Below the pieces are notes generated by a model, which made no database searches, was not told the DNA's origin, and saw nothing but the letters and a program-made list of their open reading frames with translations. From positions 1-60,270 of the forward strand of contig NZ_JAKRCW010000015.1 in NCBI RefSeq assembly GCF_022346425.1: a stretch of 60,270 bases of DNA, given 5' to 3'. Positions 8,079 through 16,408 of the stretch are shown piece after piece. Positions within the stretch are counted from its first letter, which is position 1; each line of letters opens with the position of its first letter. This DNA comes from Pseudoglutamicibacter albus (GTDB taxonomy: Bacteria; Actinomycetota; Actinomycetes; Actinomycetales; Micrococcaceae). A program made the position numbers and the translations under genes.

Positions 8079-8447
8079 ATGAGCTCGCTGAGTGCTAAGT
8101 GGACGTTTCGTCGTGTCTATGAGGAGTCAGAGCCGACTAAGGGTACCCGCGTTTTGACTGACAGACTGTGGCCTCGCGGGATCAAGAAGGAGGCCCTCGA
8201 CTATGACGTATGGGCTAAGGACGCGGCCCCGAGCAGTGCCTTACGCACCTGGTTTCATGAGGCGCCGGAAGAGCGTTGGGATGAGTTCAAGAGCCGCTAC
8301 AGTGCCGAACTTGATGAGAACGATGCGGCCGCTGAACTCGCGGAGGAACTGTCACATAGCGCTCACGTGACGTTACTGACGGCGGCTAAGGATGTTGAGC
8401 ATTCTCACGTCCCGGTTCTGGCGGCCTGGTTGCAAGAGCATGCGTAG
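8079..8447 (+). CDS. DUF488 family protein
   Basis: The product is 122 aa from ATG 8079, which is preceded by GGGAAGGTGATC. An upstream in-frame start at 8001 would translate the tandem repeat and is disfavoured. Family hallmarks are RVYEESEPTKGTRVLTDRLW followed by PRGIKKE, then DVWAKDAAPSSALRTWFHE, and the C-terminal VTLLTAAKDVEHSHVPVL. DUF488 proteins are small soluble proteins of unknown biochemical role. The next gene, an acetyltransferase, follows after 36 bases, so both are likely cotranscribed. Confidence 0.9.
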   Translation: MSSLSAKWTFRRVYEESEPTKGTRVLTDRLWPRGIKKEALDYDVWAKDAAPSSALRTWFHEAPEERWDEFKSRYSAELDENDAAAELAEELSHSAHVTLLTAAKDVEHSHVPVLAAWLQEHA

Positions 8448-8483
8448 GGAAACCGCAACGCATGAGGAAGGCAGAGCGACCGC

Positions 8484-8882
8484 ATGATTACGTATCGTGA
8501 TGAGCCAGGCGCGGTTCAAGCCGAGCAGCTTGAGGGGTTCTTCGTCGGCTGGCCCACCCCGCCGAGTGCTCAACAGCTCGTGGATGTCATGGATGGCTCG
8601 TTCCGACGCGTGTGGGCGCTCGATGGCGAGCGCGTGGTCGGTTACATCAACGCGATTAGCGACGGTGTTCTCACCGCGTTCATCCCGTGGCTTGAGGTGC
8701 TGCCGGAGTATCAGAATCAGGGGATCGGGCAGGAGCTGGTGCGCCGCATCGTAGCCAGCCTCGAGGGCATGTATTCGATCGATCTGGCCTGCGACGATCA
8801 CCTGATTGGCTACTATGAGCGGCTTGGTTTCTTCAAAGGGACCGCGATGGTGATGCGCAACCGACGCGTGTTGCGCGGCTAG
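8484..8882 (+). CDS. GNAT family N-acetyltransferase
   Basis: The 132-aa single-domain protein has the acetyl-CoA-binding motif A (LEVLPEYQNQGIGQELVRR, with the Q-x-x-G-x-G loop) and a C-terminal YYERLGFFKGTAMVM, typical of the GNAT fold. The upstream strand VWALDGERVVGYINAISDG fits the acceptor-side sheet. The substrate cannot be predicted. GAGGAAGGCAGAG precedes the start. Confidence 0.9.
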   Translation: MITYRDEPGAVQAEQLEGFFVGWPTPPSAQQLVDVMDGSFRRVWALDGERVVGYINAISDGVLTAFIPWLEVLPEYQNQGIGQELVRRIVASLEGMYSIDLACDDHLIGYYERLGFFKGTAMVMRNRRVLRG

Positions 8883-8902
8883 ATCGGCGCCGGCGGGTAA
8901 GC

Positions 8903-8956
8903 ACCAACAGTTGCTCGGCGTCAACAGTTGCTAGATCCTCAACATTAGCTAGTTTC
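8903..8956 (+). repeat. Three 18-bp degenerate tandem repeats
   Basis: The units are ACCAACAGTTGCTCGGCG (8903-8920), TCAACAGTTGCTAGATCC (8921-8938) and TCAACATTAGCTAGTTTC (8939-8956), with a trailing TCAAAA. They fill most of the gap between the acetyltransferase and the next gene. Confidence 0.75.
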
Positions 8957-8984
8957 TCAAAAATGCATGCGTGAGGGGTTTTTC

Positions 8985-9491
8985 GTGGCGTCACCGCAGA
9001 ACATTCTGTTGTATTTACCGCCTGAGCAGGAGCGGCAGGTGCGCGAGATTTTCGATGCCCTCGAAGCCCGCGGTTTCCCGCGCCAAAACCAGACCCCACA
9101 CATCACTATCTCTTTTTCACACGATATGGCGCCGGCAGCCGTGGAACGCGCCGCCGAGGTTTTACCAGCCGTGATCCCCGCGGAGTTTCAACGAGTCGGC
9201 ACCGTGATATTCGGTACGCGCCGCAAACAGACGGTCGCATGGCTTTTGGAAACGGGGGAGCCGATGCGGCAAGCAGTCCGCGAGATCAGCGTGCTTAACC
9301 CGGAGGATCACCGCACGGACTGGATCCCACACCTCACGATGGGCCTGCGGCTGCCGCGCGAAGCCGTGCCTGAATATGTTGCGGCACTGGATGAGGTGAC
9401 TCCGCGGCATTTCAAAGAACTGCTAGCGCACCGGGCGGGCTTCTGGAAACCAGTAACCCGGGAATATCGGGCGCTCGCCGGGGCTCACTGA
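8985..9491 (+). CDS. 2'-5' RNA ligase / 2H phosphoesterase family protein
   Basis: Two H-x-T/S-type motifs (PHITISF and PHLTMGL) about 75 residues apart define the 2H phosphoesterase fold, which hydrolyses or ligates 2',3'-cyclic phosphate-type bonds in RNA or nucleotides. Start GTG 8985 is preferred because GAGGGG lies seven bases upstream; ATG 8967 in the same frame has no such signal. The product has 168 aa, normal for the family. It is a monocistronic gene with no hint of the substrate. Confidence 0.88.
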   Translation: MASPQNILLYLPPEQERQVREIFDALEARGFPRQNQTPHITISFSHDMAPAAVERAAEVLPAVIPAEFQRVGTVIFGTRRKQTVAWLLETGEPMRQAVREISVLNPEDHRTDWIPHLTMGLRLPREAVPEYVAALDEVTPRHFKELLAHRAGFWKPVTREYRALAGAH

Positions 9492-9702
9492 AACTTCCTC
9501 GCGTTCCCTCAGCTTGGGTGCAGAGGACCTTCAGACTCGTTTCAGAATCGAATTATAAGTTTCTTTCGGACCTTATCGGCGCGCTGCATTCTGCGAATCA
9601 GATTTCGCTCACCACTATGCATCCCACTGTGGGTAGCCTCGCGGTTATTCTTGCGATCAGCGCCATGGACGCGCCAACCGTTTTCACCTTGAAAGGGAAA
9701 CT

Positions 9703-11070
9703 GTGTCGTTTCTAGGAAGAGCGTGGCGCTACTGTGCCCGAAAACCAGTCAAGACCGTGATTATTCTTGCTGTTCTCGCAGCTATGGGGACCGTGGTGAT
9801 GTCCGCGGGCGCTGTGACCCGTTCCGCGGACCAGGTCTCGCAAGAGATTGACGCGAAAACCGGTAGTGGCTTCGTGTTGGAGAATAACCCTCACTACAAC
9901 ATGGGTACCCCGCGTGGGGCGGGCAACGTGAAGCCTGCCGATATTGAAAAGCTTGCGAGCTTGGATGGTGTGGTCTCCCATGTCGCCCGCCAGAACGTCA
10001 CTGCTGATCTTGTGGGTGCGAAGGTTCTCAAGCCTGACCACGCTGACTATGACCAGCAGCGCGAAGCCCAGTTCGGTAATGCCGTGAACGTGTGGGGCGT
10101 CAACGAATCTGAGATCGCTAACGCGTTCCGTAGTGGTTCGTTGAAGCTCGTCGAGGGCCGGCACTTGAGGTCTGAAGACAAACACAAGTCCGTGATTCAT
10201 GAGGACCTTGCGAAAGCGAACAACCTCAAACTTGGTAGCACGCTCACGTTGAAGGGCAATAAATACGACGTCGATAACCAGCAACAGTCCACCAAGGAAG
10301 TGAAGACTGAGGTTGTCGGCATCGTATCCGGCAAGAACACCCGTCCAGTCGCGGTGCGTAGCGAACTGTACGCCAACACGGTTTTCACTGACTTGGATAC
10401 GACGCGGACGCTGTATCAGTTCACACCTCAGACTGAGATTTATCAGGACGCGAACTTCTTTGTGGCCAAGGACGCCAATTTCGAAGACGTCGTCAAGGCC
10501 GCTGCAGCTCAGGGGATCGACTGGAATAACTACCAGCTTTCACGTTCCACCCAATATCTTGCTGGTATCACTGGGGCAGTGGATGGTGTCACGAGCATCA
10601 TGAATAACACGACGGTGGGTGCGACGATCTTCGCCGCCGCCGTTGTAGCGCTCGTGTTGTTCTTGTGGCTTAACGAACGCAAGAAAGAAACCGGGACCTT
10701 GCTCGCCATCGGCGTCAATAAGGCCAACATCACCGCTCAGTATTTCGCTGAGCTCATCCTGATCGCTATTCCGGCGTTCATCGCCGCGTATTTCGCGGCG
10801 AGCGGTTTCGCTCAATGGATGGGGGACACGACGCTCGCCAGCGTGAATAAGTCCGCTGAACAAGAGATGGCGCAAGCCGGTCAGTTCGGTGCGGACATGG
10901 AATCATCCGCATCCGTTCAAACACTGGATAGTCTCGCGGTGGGGCTCTCGACGGCTTCAGTGGTCCAAGCGGTGATCATCTGCGTGGCTGTGGTTGCGGT
11001 GGTTGTTGCTATTACCTCGCTACCGATGCTGCGTAGGAGCCCGCGCGCGATCCTCGTGGACACCAAATGA
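9703..11070 (+). CDS. ABC transporter permease, FtsX/MacB family (subunit 1)
   Basis: The 455-aa protein has one N-terminal membrane helix (TVIILAVLAAMGTVVMSAG), a large extracytoplasmic MacB-type core domain (about residues 45-285), then three C-terminal helices. The second of these regions includes the cytoplasmic loop WLNERKKETGTLLAIGVNKANI, a signature of FtsX permeases. The GTG start follows GAAAGGGAA. It overlaps the next permease gene by four bases (ATGA at 11067-11070). Such exporters do mechanotransmission or export of peptides, lipids or antibiotics; the substrate here is unknown. No adjacent two-component system belongs to this operon. Confidence 0.92.
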   Translation: MSFLGRAWRYCARKPVKTVIILAVLAAMGTVVMSAGAVTRSADQVSQEIDAKTGSGFVLENNPHYNMGTPRGAGNVKPADIEKLASLDGVVSHVARQNVTADLVGAKVLKPDHADYDQQREAQFGNAVNVWGVNESEIANAFRSGSLKLVEGRHLRSEDKHKSVIHEDLAKANNLKLGSTLTLKGNKYDVDNQQQSTKEVKTEVVGIVSGKNTRPVAVRSELYANTVFTDLDTTRTLYQFTPQTEIYQDANFFVAKDANFEDVVKAAAAQGIDWNNYQLSRSTQYLAGITGAVDGVTSIMNNTTVGATIFAAAVVALVLFLWLNERKKETGTLLAIGVNKANITAQYFAELILIAIPAFIAAYFAASGFAQWMGDTTLASVNKSAEQEMAQAGQFGADMESSASVQTLDSLAVGLSTASVVQAVIICVAVVAVVVAITSLPMLRRSPRAILVDTK

Positions 11071-12359
11071 GCAGCCCTTGGCCCCGAGCGGTCCGTAGCG
11101 TGATCCGCAAACCGCGGCGCAGCATCCTCATGACACTCATCATGGCGGTCGTGTTCACCGCGCTCGTCGCCCAGTCCGGCGTTCGGTCCTCGATGGCGGA
11201 AGTCAAGAACGCGATCGGCACCAACGTTGGCGCTGGCTTCACCGCAACCGCCGCCGCTGTACCCGGCACTAACCCTGATGCTGGTAATGCCCCTAATACT
11301 GGCAACGGTACTGCCCAGACGCCTACCGAGCTGCCTGCCGATCAGGCCGGTATTGATGAGTCGGTGCTCAAGCGTTTGGCTGGCTTGCCGCAGATCGCTA
11401 AGCACAGTGTGGAAGCGGTGACGATGCCGCAACTTGAGGGTGCTAAGCCGGTCGCTGGTGGGCGTGGGGTCCAGTTGGATCCTGAATTCGCTGGCGCAGT
11501 GACCGCAACCGGAGTCAGTGATTCGGAGTTGAACCCGGGGTTTCAGGGCAAGCTGTATCAGCTGGTTGAGGGGTCCCACGTGGGGGAAGGCGCATCGCAG
11601 GCGCTAATCCACCGGGAGTTCGCCCAGCTCAACAACCTCAAGCCGGGATCCACTCTCGCCCTCGCTCAAGACACAACGAAAATCACGGTGAAGGTTGCGG
11701 GAATCTTTGACGGGAAAACAGAAAACCCAAGCGGGATGCCGGCGGGTGCTTCAGAGAACCAGGTTTTCCTGGACCTCGCCTCAGCCCGGAAGCTCGGAGC
11801 ACCGCTGACCACCGGCCGGTACTTCACCCATAACGCCCAGGAACTCCCGCAAGCTCTCAAAGCGGCTCAGCATGCCGCGCCAGAGCTTACGTTGGAGGAC
11901 AATTCCGCACAGTTCACCCCGGTTCTCCAGGCGATCGCGGGCGTGGACAAGCTATTGGCGGTCCTGCTGCTGGGCTTGAGCATCGCGGGTGCGTGCGTGC
12001 TCACGCTCGTGAGTACGTTCTGGGCACGGGGCCGCATCCACGAGGTAGGCATCTTGCTTTCGCTCGGGAAATCGAAGAGCAATGTGCTCTCACAGTTCGG
12101 GATAGAGGCAAGTATTTTCGCCGCCGTCGCCGCAACCATCTCAACCGTAGCCGGGACGGTCCTATCCGGCTATCTCGGGCGGGCAATCATCGCCCAGGCA
12201 GGGGAAGACGCTCTGGCATCAATCCACCTCACGGCCAGCGCAAGCGGCACGGTTGCCGCGCTTGCGTGGGGTTTCGTCATCGTGCTGATCGGCGTTTCGG
12301 TAGGCGTTCTGCCTCTCATCATCCAACGCCCCAAACGCATTCTTTCAAAACGTAGTTAG
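11067..12359 (+). CDS. ABC transporter permease, FtsX/MacB family (subunit 2)
   Basis: The 430-aa protein has the same architecture as its neighbour: N-terminal helix (SILMTLIMAVVFTALVAQSG), extracellular domain, and three C-terminal helices with FWARGRIHEVGILLSLGKSK. Right after the first helix is a low-complexity AAAVPGTNPDAGNAPNTGNG stretch built from three 6-residue units. It presumably forms a heterodimeric exporter with the upstream permease. Translation is probably coupled through the ATGA overlap. Confidence 0.92.
   Translation: MSSPWPRAVRSVIRKPRRSILMTLIMAVVFTALVAQSGVRSSMAEVKNAIGTNVGAGFTATAAAVPGTNPDAGNAPNTGNGTAQTPTELPADQAGIDESVLKRLAGLPQIAKHSVEAVTMPQLEGAKPVAGGRGVQLDPEFAGAVTATGVSDSELNPGFQGKLYQLVEGSHVGEGASQALIHREFAQLNNLKPGSTLALAQDTTKITVKVAGIFDGKTENPSGMPAGASENQVFLDLASARKLGAPLTTGRYFTHNAQELPQALKAAQHAAPELTLEDNSAQFTPVLQAIAGVDKLLAVLLLGLSIAGACVLTLVSTFWARGRIHEVGILLSLGKSKSNVLSQFGIEASIFAAVAATISTVAGTVLSGYLGRAIIAQAGEDALASIHLTASASGTVAALAWGFVIVLIGVSVGVLPLIIQRPKRILSKRS
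11265..11318 (+). repeat. In-frame 18-bp units inside the second permease gene
   Basis: Units GGCACTAACCCTGATGCT (11265-11282), GGTAATGCCCCTAATACT (11283-11300) and GGCAACGGTACTGCCCAG (11301-11318) encode GTNPDA, GNAPNT and GNGTAQ. Similarity is moderate, but register and length match other 18-bp repeats in the window. Confidence 0.5.
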
Positions 12360-12367
12360 GAAAAATC

Positions 12368-13009
12368 ATGTCCATCATGCAGCTAGACCACGTCGGATAC
12401 ACGTACGGCAGCACAGCCCAGCGGGTCCTGAAAAACGTGAGCTACGAGTTCGAAGTCGGCACGTTCTATGCGATCGTAGGCTCGTCCGGCGCCGGAAAAA
12501 CCACGATGCTGAGCCTGCTCGCAGGCCTGGACGCACCCACTGATGGTGTTGTGCGTTTCAACGGTAAAGACATAGCCACCACAGGCTACACGCGCCACCG
12601 GCGCGACCAGATCGCGTTGGTGTTCCAGAACTACAACTTGATCGACTACCTCACCCCTCTCGAGAACCTGCGGTTGGTCAACTCGAAAGCCACGGTCGAG
12701 GACCTGACCCGCCTTGGGGTCGATGCGGCCGCAGCTCAACGGAACGTGTTGGCTTTGTCCGGTGGGCAGCAACAGCGCGTCGCGATCGGACGAGCGCTGG
12801 TTTCCTCGGCGCCGGTGATCCTCGCTGATGAGCCGACGGGTAACCTGGATGAAGAAACCGCGGAAGGTGTGATCGAGATTTTGCGTGATGCCGCGCATCA
12901 GCAAAATAAATGCGTGATCGTGGTGACTCACTCCAAACAGCTTGCGAAAGCTGCGGATGTCACGTTGCGTCTTGAGCGCCGCAATCTCGTGGAGCAACGC
13001 ACTGAATAG
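12368..13009 (+). CDS. ABC transporter ATP-binding protein (LolD/MacB type)
   Basis: The 213-aa nucleotide-binding subunit contains Walker A (GSSGAGKT), Q-loop ([12 protein letters not shown]), signature LSGGQQQR, Walker B ([13 protein letters not shown]) and the switch His (VIVVTHS). It follows the two permease genes after eight bases and completes the exporter. Conserved NLDEETAE is typical of LolD/MacB/FtsE-like ATPases. All catalytic residues are present. Confidence 0.95.
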   Translation: MSIMQLDHVGYTYGSTAQRVLKNVSYEFEVGTFYAIVGSSGAGKTTMLSLLAGLDAPTDGVVRFNGKDIATTGYTRHRRDQIALVFQNYNLIDYLTPLENLRLVNSKATVEDLTRLGVDAAAAQRNVLALSGGQQQRVAIGRALVSSAPVILADEPTGNLDEETAEGVIEILRDAAHQQNKCVIVVTHSKQLAKAADVTLRLERRNLVEQRTE

Positions 13010-13056
13010 AGAACCGCACCAAGCTTGAGTCCATCGAGTACAGAGGAGAGGCACTC

Positions 13057-13401
13057 ATGAGCGATACCGTCAAAATCCCTGTCAGCGAGATCCCGGAGGC
13101 GGAAGCTTTCTTAGTTCCGGGGGATGAGAATGTAACCGGCGAGGACATCGCGGTGTTCCATGCCGAAGATGGCTCGTTCTATGCGCTCAATGATGAGTGC
13201 ACTCATGAGGTAGCGAGCCTCGCAGACGGCTGGATCGAGGGAACCGAGGTCGAGTGCCCGGCGCATGCGGCCAGGTTCTGCCTCAAGAACGGTAAGGCGT
13301 TGTGCTTGCCGGCCACTGTGGATGCCCGGACGCACAAGGTCGAGGTTGAAGGCGACACCGTGGTCCTGTACCCGGGTGTGCCTGCCATTGACGCTGACTG
13401 A
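13057..13401 (+). CDS. Rieske [2Fe-2S] ferredoxin
   Basis: The 114-aa protein carries the Rieske cluster ligands Cys-Thr-His (ECTHEVASL) and, 16 residues after the first pair, Cys-Pro-Ala-His (ECPAHAARF). It is the small electron-transfer type found with aromatic-ring dioxygenases or NirD-like proteins. AGAGGAGAGG precedes ATG 13057. Its stop overlaps the start of the reductase gene by one base, implying a dedicated NAD(P)H-reductase-ferredoxin pair. No terminal oxygenase is encoded nearby, so the final electron acceptor is unknown. Confidence 0.94.
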   Translation: MSDTVKIPVSEIPEAEAFLVPGDENVTGEDIAVFHAEDGSFYALNDECTHEVASLADGWIEGTEVECPAHAARFCLKNGKALCLPATVDARTHKVEVEGDTVVLYPGVPAIDAD

Positions 13402-14744
13402 TGCCAGTGAATTCTGTTGCGATCATCGGCGGTGGCGTCGCCGGTTTCACTGTAGCGCGCCAGCTACGCTCGCGTGGTTTTGAAGGTGAGATCACGATGG
13501 TGGAGCCGCAAGGCTTGCCGCATGATAGGCCGCCGCTGTCGAAGGGCTACCTGCTGGGCACACAGACGCTGGAACAGATCCAGTTCGAGCCACAAGAGTG
13601 GTTCGACGAGAACCGCGTGAAGCTCATCGAGGCCACAGCCGTCCCGCTCGGCGCAGCGGCCGAGACCGACGGCGCGACTAAGACAGACGGCACGATCAAG
13701 ACTGACGGCGCGGTCAAAGCCAACGACACGGTCAAGGCCGCCGGCGCAGCGTCAGCTGTGCGGCTGAGCAACGGCGAAGCGGTAGTGGCTGACCGCATCG
13801 TGCTAGCAACCGGTGGTAGCGCCCGCAAGCTCCCGGTCCCTGGCGGTGAGTTGGAAGAGGTCCTTCAGTTGCGTACCCGCACGGATGCTGACCTCTTGCG
13901 TGAAAGCATCAGCCCAGGTACCCGTGTGGTCATTGTGGGTGCGGGGTTGATCGGTGCGGAAGCGGCATCGACGTTGCTGGAACTCGGCGCTGATGTGACG
14001 CTCGTGGAGCCCGCGCTGCCGCCGCTGGTTCCCGCTGTTGGGCCGGTGCTGGCCGAGCATCTGCACGCGATGCACGCTGGGCATGGGATCGACGTCATCC
14101 ACGATGCACCCGCGCGCATCGACCTGGATGGCACCGAACGCGTTGTGACCCTCACAGATGGCACGCAGGTGAGGGCGGATCAGGTTCTGGTGGGTATCGG
14201 GATCACCCCGAATACCGCGCTCGCCGAACGCCTCGGCTTGGAAGTCAACGACGGCGTGCTCGTCGATGAGTGCCAACGCACCTCGAACCCCGCGATCTTC
14301 GCGGTGGGGGATGCCGCGCGCATCCGCACCGCGGAGGGCGAACTGCTGCCGCGCGCGGAGCATTGGGAGAACGCGATGAACAGCGGCGCGAGGGCCGCCG
14401 CCGCGATTCTGGGGCAAGAGCCTAGCCCGGCCGAATCCGTGCACGCAGCAGCATGGTTCTGGTCCGACCGCCACGGGGTTCACGTCGAAGGCGTCGGTTC
14501 GCTGGTCGCCGGTAGTGAGAACGGAACCCAGTTTGTTCACCGTTTCAACGAGGACGGTTCTCCGCAGGCGACGTTCCTCCTCAACCCGGACGGGACCATG
14601 GCTGGGTGTGCAGCGGTCGATGGCGGGCTCACGGTGCGTGCCGCGCGCCGGATCATCGATCAAGGGCTTGTTGTCCCGCCCGATGCGCTGGCTGATCCAT
14701 CTGTTCCGTTACGCAAGCTTGCCCGCCCGGCCCGCAAGAGCTAG
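13401..14744 (+). CDS. FAD-dependent ferredoxin reductase
   Basis: The 447-aa pyridine-nucleotide-disulfide oxidoreductase-like flavoprotein has an FAD-binding IIGGGVAGFTVARQL at the N-terminus, DRPPLSKGYL, an NAD-binding VVIVGAGLIGAEAASTLLEL around residue 175, and IFAVGDAARI near residue 300. The C-terminal domain resembles reductases of Rieske dioxygenase systems. It should transfer electrons from NAD(P)H to the ferredoxin encoded just upstream. An unusual insert of about 25-30 residues around residues 89-115, made of TDGATK-like hexapeptides, interrupts the first FAD domain just before the VADRIVLATGG strand. Confidence 0.94.
   Translation: MPVNSVAIIGGGVAGFTVARQLRSRGFEGEITMVEPQGLPHDRPPLSKGYLLGTQTLEQIQFEPQEWFDENRVKLIEATAVPLGAAAETDGATKTDGTIKTDGAVKANDTVKAAGAASAVRLSNGEAVVADRIVLATGGSARKLPVPGGELEEVLQLRTRTDADLLRESISPGTRVVIVGAGLIGAEAASTLLELGADVTLVEPALPPLVPAVGPVLAEHLHAMHAGHGIDVIHDAPARIDLDGTERVVTLTDGTQVRADQVLVGIGITPNTALAERLGLEVNDGVLVDECQRTSNPAIFAVGDAARIRTAEGELLPRAEHWENAMNSGARAAAAILGQEPSPAESVHAAAWFWSDRHGVHVEGVGSLVAGSENGTQFVHRFNEDGSPQATFLLNPDGTMAGCAAVDGGLTVRAARRIIDQGLVVPPDALADPSVPLRKLARPARKS
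13665..13736 (+). repeat. Four in-frame 18-bp tandem repeats in the reductase gene
   Basis: Units ACCGACGGCGCGACTAAG, ACAGACGGCACGATCAAG, ACTGACGGCGCGGTCAAA and GCCAACGACACGGTCAAG encode TDGATK, TDGTIK, TDGAVK and ANDTVK. A fifth, decayed unit (AAGAAS) may follow. The repeats lie between two conserved strands, probably in a surface loop. Confidence 0.85.
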
Positions 14745-14920
14745 GCGAGGACGCTGAACCGCTAGCGGGGAACCTGACCTCTGAGGCAAGCGAAGCTGCC
14801 GTCAACGCGTACGAAGGTTTTGCGGCTGTCGCGGATCCGGTACAAAAATCCTGCGGTTAGAGACAACGTTGCGATAGTTTGAGCGCTTTTATCCGTAATG
14901 TTGCTAATGACAGGGATGCA

Positions 14921-15050
14921 CACAACTTCCCGTGCAGGTTTTATAGAGGCGAAAGGTTTGCCATGAACAAGTCAACTGCTAGCAAGATGATCCTGGGTTT
15001 GGCGCTCGCCTCCTCCATTGGTTTGGCTGGTTGCTCGGTTGGAGTCAGCG
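14921..15050 (+). repeat. Direct repeat, leader and signal-peptide region (copy 1)
   Basis: The leader, ribosome binding site and first 25-30 codons of this lipoprotein gene are nearly identical to 16279-16408. From GAGGCGAAAGG through the LAGC codons only scattered bases differ, whereas the linker regions have diverged completely. Confidence 0.85.
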
Positions 15051-15640
15051 ATGAGGGCCAGGACAACACCCAGAACGCTGAGCAGGCTTCGACTCAGCGG
15101 CAGGGGGCGCAGCCGCAGGACGGTGGCTCGATGACTCAGGAGAGCGAGCCTGCTGAAAGCGCTGAGGCGAGCGCCACCGCCTCGGGCGAGGATCAGGACA
15201 GCAACGCTGAGGGTGCTTCATCGGGCGACGGCGTCACGGCTGATTCGTTGGATTCGTTGGCAAGCACTACGGTTCGCACACAAATCGGTGACGATAAGGA
15301 TGCGGCCCTGACTGTTGAGTTGCTCTCGGTTGAACGGCGAGGCGAACTGATCGAGGCGATGTATGGCTTCACCGCGAACACGGACACAACTGACCTCACG
15401 TCTTCGGTATTCGATGTGAATGACAACTCGCAGTTCTGGCCTTACCTGGTTGACCAGAAGAACTTGAACCGCCATTCGCTGGTCCGGGACGCTTCGGATA
15501 ACGCCGGGAAGATCAAGCTGATGCCGAATAAGCGGGTCACGGGTAAGTTCGTGTTCCCGGCCCCTCCTGAGGATGTTCACGAGATGGACTTCCAGCTGTG
15601 GGAGGGCGCTGAGATGGCGAAGGATGTGAAGATCGATTGA
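14963..15640 (+). CDS. Lipoprotein paired with OmpA-domain protein (copy 1)
   Basis: The 225-aa exported lipoprotein has a signal peptide ending in the lipobox LAGC (Cys at about residue 24). A long Gln/Glu/Ser/Ala-rich linker (to about residue 100) follows, then a beta-rich domain that ends FPAPPEDVHEMDFQLWEG. ATG 14963 follows GAGGCGAAAGG. The stop overlaps the TTG start of the OmpA-domain gene (TTGA), so the two are translationally coupled. The protein is homologous to, and as long as, the product of 16323-17000. The function is unknown; by context it is a membrane-anchored partner of a peptidoglycan-binding protein. Confidence 0.9.
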   Translation: MNKSTASKMILGLALASSIGLAGCSVGVSDEGQDNTQNAEQASTQRQGAQPQDGGSMTQESEPAESAEASATASGEDQDSNAEGASSGDGVTADSLDSLASTTVRTQIGDDKDAALTVELLSVERRGELIEAMYGFTANTDTTDLTSSVFDVNDNSQFWPYLVDQKNLNRHSLVRDASDNAGKIKLMPNKRVTGKFVFPAPPEDVHEMDFQLWEGAEMAKDVKID

Positions 15641-16146
15641 AACGCAGGAAGGTAATTGCAGCAGCGGCTGTGGCGTCGATGCTTGCGTTGACGGTCCAGC
15701 CGGCGTGGGCGAATGACGGCGAGATCTCGCCTCTCGATATCAACATCACGCCGCTTGATATCAACATCAGCTCGGTAGAAACCAAGAAGAAAGACGGCAA
15801 CGCGGATGTTGTGGCGTTGTCTTCTGACGTTCTTTTCGACATCGATAAGCATGAGCTTTCGGATAACGCGAAGAAGAAGATCGGGGACTTGGTCAAGGAC
15901 ATCCCGAAGAACGCGAAGATTTCGGTGGGTGGCCACACGGACAACGTGAAGTCGAAGGTCGGGAACAAGAAACTTTCCGAGTTGCGTGCAAAGTCTGTGG
16001 CCGATGCGGTCAAGGCCGCCCGCAAGGACCTCAAGGTAGATGCGAAGGGCTTCGCAGATACGAAGCCGGTAGCGGATAACGGTTCGAACGCTAAACCGAA
16101 CCTAGAAGGCCGCGCTAAGAACCGCAGGGTAGAGATCCGGTACTGA
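15637..16146 (+). CDS. OmpA-family peptidoglycan-binding protein (copy 1)
   Basis: The 169-aa protein starts at TTG 15637, overlapping the lipoprotein stop. It has a signal peptide (VIAAAAVASMLALTV to AWA), a short PLDINITPLDINIS repeat, and a C-terminal OmpA domain with SSDVLFDIDKHELSDNAKKK, VGGHTDNVKSKVGN, LSELRAKSV and NRRVEIRY. The Asp of HTDN and Arg of NRRVEI are the conserved ligands for the diaminopimelate-type peptide of peptidoglycan. In a Gram-positive organism it would act at the cell wall, perhaps bridging to the adjacent lipoprotein. Confidence 0.92.
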   Translation: MKRRKVIAAAAVASMLALTVQPAWANDGEISPLDINITPLDINISSVETKKKDGNADVVALSSDVLFDIDKHELSDNAKKKIGDLVKDIPKNAKISVGGHTDNVKSKVGNKKLSELRAKSVADAVKAARKDLKVDAKGFADTKPVADNGSNAKPNLEGRAKNRRVEIRY

Positions 16147-16172
16147 ACCGCCGCGTTGAGATCCGGTACTGA
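16121..16172 (+). repeat. 26-bp duplication of the OmpA gene 3' end
   Basis: ACCGCAGGGTAGAGATCCGG plus TACTGA (16121-16146) is repeated, with three changes, at 16147-16172. Read from 16146 the second copy again encodes NRRVEIRY and a stop. The last eight codons therefore stand twice, the second time behind the stop codon. Confidence 0.85.
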
Positions 16173-16278
16173 CGGGTTTCCGGGTTGTCGCAATATCGAT
16201 ACGAAGAACGGACCACTTGAGACAAAGCTGCGAAAAGACGTCTCCTGATTATTCGTAAAGTTGTAAACGAGACGGAGG

Positions 16279-16408
16279 CACACAGCTTTCCGTGCAGGTT
16301 CTTTAGAGGCGAAAGGTTTGCCATGAACAAGTCAACTGCTAGCAAGATGATCCTGGGTTTGGCGCTCGCGTCCTCCATTGGTTTGGCCGGTTGCTCGGTT
16401 GGAGTCAG
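16279..16408 (+). repeat. Direct repeat, leader and signal-peptide region (copy 2)
   Basis: This is the partner of 14921-15050. Similarity extends upstream (GAGACAA, CGTAA, GTTG motifs), so promoter, leader and signal sequence were all duplicated with the genes. Confidence 0.85.

Noticed and set aside
13665-13736. Regular 18-bp repeats as a CRISPR array
   Set aside because: There are no spacers; units are directly adjacent, degenerate and in frame with an enzyme gene.
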